Shown here piece by piece: positions 57,088 through 64,000 of a DNA stretch of 64,000 nt (within the stretch, counting starts at the first letter, position 1; the number at the start of each line of letters is the position of its first letter). The DNA comes from Planctomycetaceae bacterium. Its GTDB lineage: Bacteria; Planctomycetota; Planctomycetia; Planctomycetales; Planctomycetaceae. The notes beneath the pieces are model-generated. The model searched no databases and was not told the origin of the DNA. It saw only the letters and a list, made by a program, of their open reading frames with translations. The stretch is taken from contig JABURQ010000140.1 in assembly GCA_014762625.1 (NCBI GenBank), positions 21,879 to 85,878 of the forward strand, given 5' to 3'. The position numbers were made by a program, and so were the translations under genes.

Positions 57088-59220
57088 ATGAGATTCAAAC
57101 CCGCCCCGATCCTGATCGTCCTCGCCGTCGGTACCGGCTTGACGTATCTCTTCTGGAAACTGCTCTGGCTGGGGGGTGGCTGGATCGGCGGAGACATGTA
57201 CTCCTATTACATGCCTCAGAAGCTGACCTATCAGCAGGCGCTGGAACGAGGAGACTGGGCCCTCTGGAACGACGTCGTTTCGCTCGGCTATCCTCAACTC
57301 GCGGAAAGCCAGACCGGCGTCTTCTATCCCTTCCATCTGCTGTTTTATTCGACCCTCTCGCTGAACGATGCCTACCATATCAATCAACTCGTCCATTACA
57401 TCATTGCCTTCGCGGGGATGGCACTCCTGGCGCGATCGTTCGGGTTGTCTCTGAGAGCCGCGCTGCTGGCGAGTCTGGTGTATGTCTACGGCTGGTTCCC
57501 GCCGCGGAACTGTCTCGAATGGGCGATCATCGGGGGCGCCTGGCTGCCGTGGGCGATCTGGAGTCTGAACGAATTTCTGACGACGCGACGCAGGCGCTAC
57601 CTGATCGGTTTATCAATCTTTCTCGGCCTGCAGTTGCTGCCGGGACATTTTGTGATCGCGTTTCTCACGATCCTAACCGCGCTGGCGTTTACGTTCGCGC
57701 GTCTGTGGTGGATTCCGGCCTTCGATGCCGACCGGGAAGCCACTCCCGCACGACCGGGAAAGAAACTCCCCTTGTTGCTCGCGGTAGGTATGGCGATCGG
57801 ATGCGCGTTTCTGCTGGCGGGAGTCCAACTCCTCCCCACCTGGCAACTCAAACGAGACTCTCAACGAGAGAACGCCGTCCACGACGTCGGCTACGGCCAT
57901 TTGCCACCCCCGTACCTGGCACAGGTCATCATGCCCTGGAAATGGTACGGCTTGTCGCCTGCGGAACGGGATGCCGCGTTAAATCAGATGGATTTTCTCA
58001 CTGCCGACTCTTCAACGAATCAGGCGGAAGCGCATCTCTACTTCGGATTGATTCCGCTCCTGCTGGCGATCCTGGGAATCTTGCCGGCGCGTGAATCTTC
58101 ATCATTCACCGGATCTCAAAAAGCGTTTTTGTGGCTGCTCGCACTGTTGGCCCTCACGTATGCGTTCGGCTGGTGGCTGCCGATCACTCGGCATCTTCCC
58201 GGCTTTTCGTTTTTCATCGGACCGGGACGATACGGATTGATCACCACTCTGGCGATCGCCCTTCTCGCCGCTGAATCCGCCGATCGCTGGTTCGCCAAAT
58301 TTGATCCCGGCACGCGGACGCTCGCCTGGGGACTAGTGCTGGCCTTGTCGCTAGCCGATCTTTACATCTTTCCGGCGTACGTTCGCTACGCAGTGACGGT
58401 TGCCGATTCGCCGATTCAGTACCGCGATCGAAGTCCCATCCGGCAGTTTCTGGCAGAAGTTCAAGAGCAGAACGGCCAACCGGTGCGACTATATGCTCCT
58501 GGAGCGAATCTCCCCTCGCTACTCGAGTTCTCCTCCGTTCCCGAATATCTGGGGCTCGGTCCCGCTGAGTACTACGAAGACGATCTCAGCATACCGGCCC
58601 CCCCCGCCTTGCCGGAAGGAGAGAGCGTCTTGCCCGTAGACGAGGCATTCATCGACTGGCTGCAACGGGCGGGAGTGACGCATTTACTGACCGAGCATCC
58701 GCTCTCTCGCGACTGGCCCGCCGAACTGGTGCTGAAAGTGAGCGACCCGTTTTTGAACGCCTGTTGGGGACGCGCGCCTAACTCCGTTCACTACGTATCG
58801 CGATTGGACGATACGCGAGGACGTTGGTTCTGGGAGGAGAGTTCGGGCGATCAAAGCGTGACTCTGGAAGAAAGTCTTCCTTCGCGCAAGGAATATCGCG
58901 TCTCCACATCATCTCCCAATCGACTGGTGATTACCGAGTTGATGTCTCCCGGCTGGACCGTCGCTGTGGACGATCAACCCGCGGAAGCGGTCAAGGTTGA
59001 AGGTCTGTTTCGGGGGGTGGATGTTCCCGCAGGAGAACATCGCATCGTTTGGACGTACCAGCCGCTATCGTTTAGGGTGGGAGTCTGGGTGAGTCTGGCG
59101 ACCGTCCTGTTTCTGGCGGCCGTGGCTCATCTGCGATTCTGGCATCCCCAGCGTTTGCGCTGGCTGGACCAGACTCAGGAACCAGTTTCTTCTGACAACC
59201 AATCAAGCACAAAGAACTAA
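57088..59220 (+). CDS. YfhO-like polytopic membrane protein, possible glycosyltransferase-type
   Basis: 710-aa membrane protein with about 11-13 hydrophobic helices in the first 470 residues and a soluble C-terminal part of about 220 residues before one last helix. The start of the membrane part (WKLLWLGGGWIGGDMYSYYMPQKLTYQQALERGDWALWN) has the acidic loop typical of GT-C-like and YfhO family proteins. The extracellular beta domain near the end (LVITELMSPGWTVAVDDQPAEAVKVEGLFRGVDVPAGEHRIVWTYQP) is the YfhO hallmark. ATG 57088 is used; the frame opens at 57025. Probably involved in envelope glycan or lipid modification. Confidence 0.8.
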   Translation: MRFKPAPILIVLAVGTGLTYLFWKLLWLGGGWIGGDMYSYYMPQKLTYQQALERGDWALWNDVVSLGYPQLAESQTGVFYPFHLLFYSTLSLNDAYHINQLVHYIIAFAGMALLARSFGLSLRAALLASLVYVYGWFPPRNCLEWAIIGGAWLPWAIWSLNEFLTTRRRRYLIGLSIFLGLQLLPGHFVIAFLTILTALAFTFARLWWIPAFDADREATPARPGKKLPLLLAVGMAIGCAFLLAGVQLLPTWQLKRDSQRENAVHDVGYGHLPPPYLAQVIMPWKWYGLSPAERDAALNQMDFLTADSSTNQAEAHLYFGLIPLLLAILGILPARESSSFTGSQKAFLWLLALLALTYAFGWWLPITRHLPGFSFFIGPGRYGLITTLAIALLAAESADRWFAKFDPGTRTLAWGLVLALSLADLYIFPAYVRYAVTVADSPIQYRDRSPIRQFLAEVQEQNGQPVRLYAPGANLPSLLEFSSVPEYLGLGPAEYYEDDLSIPAPPALPEGESVLPVDEAFIDWLQRAGVTHLLTEHPLSRDWPAELVLKVSDPFLNACWGRAPNSVHYVSRLDDTRGRWFWEESSGDQSVTLEESLPSRKEYRVSTSSPNRLVITELMSPGWTVAVDDQPAEAVKVEGLFRGVDVPAGEHRIVWTYQPLSFRVGVWVSLATVLFLAAVAHLRFWHPQRLRWLDQTQEPVSSDNQSSTKN

Positions 59221-59225
59221 CAACC

Positions 59226-60224
59226 ATGAAAGCCGCCTATATCGAACAGACGGGTGAACCGAACGTGATCCAATACGCCGACCTGCCCGATCCGACGCCC
59301 GGGCCGGGTCAGGTTCTCGTCAAAGTCGGAGCGGTCTCCGTCAATCCGATCGATACCTACATCCGCTCGGGAGCCGTCAAGCTGGAACTGACGTTTCCTT
59401 ACATCATCGGCTGTGATCTGGCGGGAACTGTGACCGCCGTCGGCGAGGGGGTCACCCGATTTCAGGCTGGAGATCGCGTCTGGGGGAGCAATCAGTCGCT
59501 GATGGGACGACAGGGAAGCTTCGCCGAATTGGCGGCCGTCGATGAACAATGGTTGTACCCGACTCCCGACAGCATGACCGACGAACAGGCGGCAGCGGGA
59601 GCCTTGGTCGGGATCACGGCCCATCTGGGGCTCTTCCTCCATGGTCGCTTGCAGTCGGGAGAGGTTGTCTTCGTCAATGGAGGGACGGGGGGCGTCGGAT
59701 CGGCGGTGACGCAATTCGCCAAAGCGGCGGGAGCAAAAGTGATCGCCACCGCGGGCAGCGAAGAGAAACTGGCTCACTGCCGGGAATTGGGAGCCGATCT
59801 CGCCATCAATTACAAATCGGAGACGCTCGACGCCGATATCAAATCCTTCACCGAATCCCACGGCGGCGTGAATGTCTGGTACGAGACACAACGCGAGCCG
59901 ACCGTGGAACGGACAATCGGCCTGATGCAGAAACGAGGCCGCGTGATTCTGATGGCGGGACGCGACGCGCGTCCGGAATTTCCGCTGGGTCAATTCTACA
60001 CCAACGATCTGAGCCTGATCGGCTTTGCCATGTTCAATGCCTCGCCCGACGAACAGCGGGCTTGTGCCGAACAAATGAACGACTGGTTCACGGCGGGCAA
60101 ATGGTCGCCTCAAATTGGCAACACCCTCTCACTGGAAGACGCTGCCCAGGCCCATCAACTACAACAGGACAACACCCTCGAAAAACAGGGAACTCTGTCG
60201 GGGAAAATTGTGCTGACGGTTTGA
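59226..60224 (+). CDS. zinc-independent MDR oxidoreductase, quinone-oxidoreductase-like
   Basis: 332-aa medium-chain dehydrogenase/reductase of the NADPH:quinone reductase type. N-terminal GroES-like part (MKAAYIEQTGEPNVIQYADLPDPTPGPGQVLVKVGAVSVNPIDTYIRSG); cofactor fold with GGTGGVGSAVTQFAKAAGAKVIATA. The structural/catalytic zinc cysteines of alcohol dehydrogenases are absent. The start is 5 nt after the YfhO-like stop, so co-transcription is likely. Substrate unknown; quinones or enones are typical. Confidence 0.9.
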   Translation: MKAAYIEQTGEPNVIQYADLPDPTPGPGQVLVKVGAVSVNPIDTYIRSGAVKLELTFPYIIGCDLAGTVTAVGEGVTRFQAGDRVWGSNQSLMGRQGSFAELAAVDEQWLYPTPDSMTDEQAAAGALVGITAHLGLFLHGRLQSGEVVFVNGGTGGVGSAVTQFAKAAGAKVIATAGSEEKLAHCRELGADLAINYKSETLDADIKSFTESHGGVNVWYETQREPTVERTIGLMQKRGRVILMAGRDARPEFPLGQFYTNDLSLIGFAMFNASPDEQRACAEQMNDWFTAGKWSPQIGNTLSLEDAAQAHQLQQDNTLEKQGTLSGKIVLTV

Positions 60225-60388
60225 CGGGGTCGAGAACGGAAACGCGATCCGTACGATCCGTAAGAGACGGGGAATAGTCTGGATTTCTTGGATGTTTGAG
60301 TCTGGCGGCCCTTTTCAGTGCGCGTTCGATCGATCAAAGTGTGAATGGCGCTGTATTTCCTCACTCCCGGATTTGAAAACAGATCGCG

Positions 60389-61396
60389 ATGCCTGAATTA
60401 CGCAAAGACCCGATTGTCGGACGCTGGGTGATTATCGCTCCCGAACGAGCCAAACGCCCCTACGACTTTAAAGACGAAGACGAGCTTTCGACCGAAGCTT
60501 ACGACCCCTTTCTCGAAGGAAACGAGGAAGCGACCCCGAGCGAAATTCTCGCCTATCGCACCGCCGGGACGGAAGCTGACAAACCGGGCTGGCGGGTGCG
60601 CGTCGTCCCGAACAAGTTCCCCGCGCTCAAGGTCGAAGGAGAACTGAAGAAGCGCGGCGAGGGAATGTTCGACATGATGCAAGGGATCGGCGCGCACGAA
60701 GTGATCATCGAATGTCCTCACATGGAGACGAACCTGTCGCGATTACCGGTCGATAACGTGCGTGAGGTGTTGTGGATTTATCGCGACCGACTGGTCGATC
60801 TGAAAAAAGATTCTCGTTTCGTTCACGGTTTGATTTTCAAGAACAAAGGCTTGTTGGCGGGGGCTTCGCTGCCGCACGCGCATTCGCAGTTGATTGTCAC
60901 TCCCGTCGTTCCGATCTACGTGCAGGAAGAACTCAAGGGGGCCGAGGAGTTTTACAACTACCGCGGTCGGAGTATCTTCGACGACATGATCCAGCAGGAA
61001 ATCGCGACCGAATCGCGTGTCGTGCTGGACACTCCGCGATTTCTGGTGGTCTGTCCCTATGCGAGTCGCTTTCCGTTTGAAACCTGGATCGTTCCCAAGC
61101 GTTCTTGTAGCCATTACGAAGATATTCAGCGTCAGGAAATTCACGAATTAGGGGAAGTCCTGAAAAACGTCCTTCTCAAAATGGAGATCGCGCTGGACGA
61201 CCCCCCTTACAATTTTCTGCTGCACACGGCACCGTTCGATCAGAAAGAACTGTCTCATTATTCCTGGCACATCGAGATCTTCCCGAGGCTCACTCGCACC
61301 GCCGGCTTTGAATGGGGCAGCGGCTTCTACATCAATCCGGTTCCTCCCGAAGACGCCGCCAGTTTTCTGAGAAAAATTGAGATCCCCGCGAGTTGA
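60389..61396 (+). CDS. galT: galactose-1-phosphate uridylyltransferase GalT
   Basis: HIT-superfamily nucleotidyltransferase of the Leloir pathway (UDP-glucose + Gal-1-P to UDP-Gal + Glc-1-P). [24 protein letters not shown] is the classical N-terminus, and [15 protein letters not shown] gives the active-site histidines His163 and His165, the latter the uridylylated nucleophile; the common HPHGQ is HAHSQ here, as in several bacterial groups. [13 protein letters not shown] is the conserved C-terminal part. 335 aa. Stands 237 nt before the GH57 gene on the same strand. Activity on other nucleotide sugars is possible. Confidence 0.92.
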   Translation: MPELRKDPIVGRWVIIAPERAKRPYDFKDEDELSTEAYDPFLEGNEEATPSEILAYRTAGTEADKPGWRVRVVPNKFPALKVEGELKKRGEGMFDMMQGIGAHEVIIECPHMETNLSRLPVDNVREVLWIYRDRLVDLKKDSRFVHGLIFKNKGLLAGASLPHAHSQLIVTPVVPIYVQEELKGAEEFYNYRGRSIFDDMIQQEIATESRVVLDTPRFLVVCPYASRFPFETWIVPKRSCSHYEDIQRQEIHELGEVLKNVLLKMEIALDDPPYNFLLHTAPFDQKELSHYSWHIEIFPRLTRTAGFEWGSGFYINPVPPEDAASFLRKIEIPAS

Positions 61397-61633
61397 CTTG
61401 CTGTGGACGATCGGACGGCGACAGACCGGCTGCGGAAAGACTCACAGCTTCTCTATCTTGCCATGTCGGACAATTTGTCGGTCGGATCGTTGTTGAGAAA
61501 CGATCTCACGTGTAATTCCGCTTGGCAAGTGCCTGATAATGAGGTTTGATAGAGTGGTGCTCTTGGACGTCGTCACTTTTTCGAGCGTCCTTCTCGTGTC
61601 ATTGTCGGTAATTCCCATCAAGGATGAGGCCCC

Positions 61634-63829
61634 ATGAGTAATCCGGTACGACTCGCTTTGGTGTTGCACAATCACCAACCGGTCGGAAATTTCGATCACG
61701 TCTTCGAAGAGGCGTATCAAACAGCGTATCGTCCCTTCCTGAATGCGCTGAAGGCTCATCCGCATATTCGCTGCGTTCTGCATAACTCGGGAAGTTTGCT
61801 GGAGTGGCTGGTCGATCAACATCCTGAGTACATCGACGACGTCAAAAAGTTGATTCGCGAACAGCGGGTCGAACTGCTCGGGGGCCCGTTTTACGAACCG
61901 ATTTTGGGAGGAATCCCCCAGCGCGACCGACGCGGACAAATCGTCGCCTACACTCGCTACCTCGAACATCTCTTTGAAACCGATATTCGCGGAATGTGGA
62001 TGCCGGAACGAGTCTGGGAACAAGGTTTTACCAGCGATCTCGCCGATGCGGGAATCGAATTCACACTGCTCGACGACTATCATTTCCGCAATGCGGGTTA
62101 TTCAGTCGACGATCTCCACGGCTATTATTTAACCGAGGACGACGGGCGCCTGCTGCGGGTTTTCCCGGATAACGAAAAGCTGCGCTATCTGATTCCGTTT
62201 TCCGATCCGTACGACGTCGTGAACGAACTGCGGAAAATCTCTTCGATCACCAAAAATCCGATGGTGGTGTTCGGTGACGACGGTGAGAAGTTCGGATCGT
62301 GGCCCGAAACCTACAAACACGTTTATGAAGAAGGTTGGCTGGAACAGTTCTTTACGCTCCTGAAAGAGAACGCGGATTGGATCGAGCTGGTGACGTTGGG
62401 AGAAGTGGTCGATCGCGACGCGGCGACCGGGCGATGTTACCTCCCCGACTGCGCGTATCGAGAGATGACCGAATGGGTGCTCCCAACCGACAAACAGCTC
62501 TCATACCAAGCGGTGGTCAAGGAGCTCTCCGAGCGAGACGACTGGCCCCGGATTCAACAATTCATGCGGGGTGGATTCTGGAGAAACTTTCGCGCCAAGT
62601 ACTCCGAAGCCAACGAGATGTACTGCCGCATGTTGGAAATCAGCAAACACGTCGAAGCGTTCCGTCATTCCACCGCAGTCAGAAAAAGCCCACAATTACT
62701 GGCGGATGCTCGCGCGGAACTTTATCGCGGACAATGCAACTGTGCCTACTGGCACGGAGCGTTCGGGGGGCTCTACCTGCCTCATCTGCGGAACGCCGTC
62801 TACCAACATTTGATCCGCTCCGAAAACGCTTTGCTGAAAGGAGAAGGTCTGGAAGGTTCCTGGACGCGAATCGAGTTCGGGGATTTCGACCTCGACGACG
62901 AAGAGGAAATCAAGCTTTCCAGCGACCGTCTGGCGGCCTACATCAAACCGTCACGCGGCGGAATGATGTACGAGCTCGATCTCCGCACCATCCAACACAA
63001 TCTCCTGGCCACCTTAAATCGGCGCCCCGAGCCGTACCATCTGAAAGTCAAACAAGCGGCGTCCCAACAGCACCAAGCCGAAGGCAGCATCGAAGACATC
63101 AACTCGATGGTGAAGTTCAAACAACCGGGACTCGAACGGGAATTAAAATACGATACCTGGCCGCGGAAAAGCCTCGTCGATCATCTCTTGCTGCCCGGTT
63201 CTACCTTCGACCAGTTGATCGACGGTCGAGCCCGCATCGCCAACCTGCATCTGAAACGATTTGATTTTGTGACGGATCGCAACGAACACGAAGTGCGTGC
63301 GGAGATGATTACCCGCATCAACTGGCTCGGACGCCCCGTGGCGTTGACCAAAACGTTACGCATCACCAACGACGACTCGGGCACTCTCCATATAACGTAC
63401 GCTTTCGATAATCTGCCTCCCGAGGAAACGATCCATTTCGGGATCGAATTCAACTTCGCCGGCATCGCCGGAGATTCCGAAGACCGCTACTTTTACGACG
63501 GCAACGGGCGACAATTCGGTCCGATCAATTCTCGTCTCGACTGGAGCGACGTTTCGCGAATCGGTCTGGTCGATGAATGGCTGGGAGTGGATGCTTCCCT
63601 GGAATTCACAAAACCGGCGGGGATCTGGTCGATTCCGATACAGACCGTCAGTCAATCGGAGGGGGGCTACGAACTGGTGTATCAAAGCTGTTCGTTGTTA
63701 ACGCATTGGGAATTTCCCGTTCCCAACGATGGTCGTTGGAAAGTTGATATCGCACTCTCGGTCGATACCTCGCTCGCTCATGCCCGGAAACTGGCCGAAG
63801 TCGAAACCGTCACCACCCCGACGTCATAA
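61634..63829 (+). CDS. GH57 4-alpha-glucanotransferase/alpha-amylase
   Basis: Glycoside hydrolase family 57 enzyme acting on alpha-1,4-glucans such as glycogen. The (beta/alpha)7 domain starts VRLALVLHNHQPVGNFDHVFEEAY; RGMWMPERVWEQGF holds the predicted nucleophile Glu125 (as in WLTERVW of Thermococcus glucanotransferase), and VVFGDDGEKFGSWP (Asp215/216) the acid/base. The middle and C-terminal beta parts (LKYDTWPRKSLVDHLLLPG ... EVRAEMITRINWLG) are the DUF1925/DUF1926 domains that follow in this subfamily. 731 aa, normal. No signal peptide, so cytoplasmic. Near galT, it fits intracellular glucan turnover. Confidence 0.95.
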   Translation: MSNPVRLALVLHNHQPVGNFDHVFEEAYQTAYRPFLNALKAHPHIRCVLHNSGSLLEWLVDQHPEYIDDVKKLIREQRVELLGGPFYEPILGGIPQRDRRGQIVAYTRYLEHLFETDIRGMWMPERVWEQGFTSDLADAGIEFTLLDDYHFRNAGYSVDDLHGYYLTEDDGRLLRVFPDNEKLRYLIPFSDPYDVVNELRKISSITKNPMVVFGDDGEKFGSWPETYKHVYEEGWLEQFFTLLKENADWIELVTLGEVVDRDAATGRCYLPDCAYREMTEWVLPTDKQLSYQAVVKELSERDDWPRIQQFMRGGFWRNFRAKYSEANEMYCRMLEISKHVEAFRHSTAVRKSPQLLADARAELYRGQCNCAYWHGAFGGLYLPHLRNAVYQHLIRSENALLKGEGLEGSWTRIEFGDFDLDDEEEIKLSSDRLAAYIKPSRGGMMYELDLRTIQHNLLATLNRRPEPYHLKVKQAASQQHQAEGSIEDINSMVKFKQPGLERELKYDTWPRKSLVDHLLLPGSTFDQLIDGRARIANLHLKRFDFVTDRNEHEVRAEMITRINWLGRPVALTKTLRITNDDSGTLHITYAFDNLPPEETIHFGIEFNFAGIAGDSEDRYFYDGNGRQFGPINSRLDWSDVSRIGLVDEWLGVDASLEFTKPAGIWSIPIQTVSQSEGGYELVYQSCSLLTHWEFPVPNDGRWKVDIALSVDTSLAHARKLAEVETVTTPTS

Positions 63830-64000
63830 CCTCTTCACAAGAGGGCTCCCCCTCCGAGTCAACGTGAGACTGGAAGACAGAGCTTCATCAAATGGGGAAA
63901 AGATTCACGATCCCCGCTGAATTCGGGGGCCGTTTCATTCTGTTTGTCCACGCAGATTGCTACACTTTCGCATTCAGCATCCCCGCCAGACGCCCGCGAT

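Noticed and set aside
1..64000. CRISPR arrays, insertion sequences with terminal repeats, rRNA genes, prophage
   Set aside because: No regular direct-repeat array, no transposase, no rRNA-like sequence and no phage structural gene were seen. The only recombinase is the integron integrase.

Overview
The window looks like chromosomal DNA of a planctomycete, probably order Planctomycetales. The evidence is the gene content: two large cytochrome/DUF1549/DUF1553 proteins each followed by a Tat-exported DUF1501 protein, a DUF1800-DUF1501 pair, a DUF1559 pseudopilin-like protein, a sulfatase, a ceramidase-like protein, a PhoPQ-activated (PqaA-type) protein and a very long PVC-type haem-binding dehydrogenase with FG-GAP repeats. 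Most of the window is moderately GC-rich, with long antisense shadow ORFs. Two stretches differ clearly: an AT-rich island at about 38.9-42.5 kb and a gene-poor integron region at about 50.5-54.3 kb.

Layout. 0-4.6 kb: partial queF, a secreted CocE/NonD hydrolase, then on the minus strand a DUF1559 protein, a lipoprotein and an orphan. 5-26 kb: secreted catabolic block with the 1549-aa haem protein, an esterase, two DUF1549/1553 + DUF1501 pairs, a D-lactate-dehydrogenase-like enzyme on the opposite strand, and a hypothetical-DUF1800-DUF1501 operon. 26.1-27.4 kb: six minus-strand tRNA genes (Arg-CCG, His-GTG, Ser-GCT, Pro-TGG, Arg-ACG, Phe-GAA), several with non-canonical stems. 27.7-30.6 kb: MgtE divergent from a protein with a diadenylate-cyclase-like (DisA_N-like) C-terminal domain. 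30.6-38.8 kb: sulfatase, ceramidase-like and PqaA-like proteins, a CydA-like membrane protein fused to cytochrome c with a membrane partner, and a multi-CBS protein.

38.9-42.4 kb: an AT-rich pair of overlapping minus-strand genes (about 217 and 947 aa) that resembles an accessory, possibly conflict/defence, module; this is an inference. 42.6-50.5 kb: a secreted subtilase and a sugar-uptake locus (XylR-type regulator, SDR dehydrogenase, binding lipoprotein, two-domain ATPase, permease). 50.8-53.1 kb: a decayed chromosomal integron. An IntI integrase with one in-frame TGA is transcribed divergently from a short cassette array with two nearly identical 91-nt attC-like sites, a small membrane-protein cassette, a lipoprotein cassette and a frameshifted, truncated VOC-family cassette. 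None of these integron parts except the integrase halves is obvious from ORF calling alone. 54.3-63.8 kb: HNH endonuclease, SerA, a YfhO-like membrane protein, a quinone-oxidoreductase-like enzyme, GalT and a GH57 glucanotransferase/amylase.

Strongest candidates for something undescribed are the integron with its cassettes, the AT-rich two-gene island, the cyclase-like gene next to mgtE, and the divergent tRNA cluster. All identifications come from reading motifs; no database search was run.
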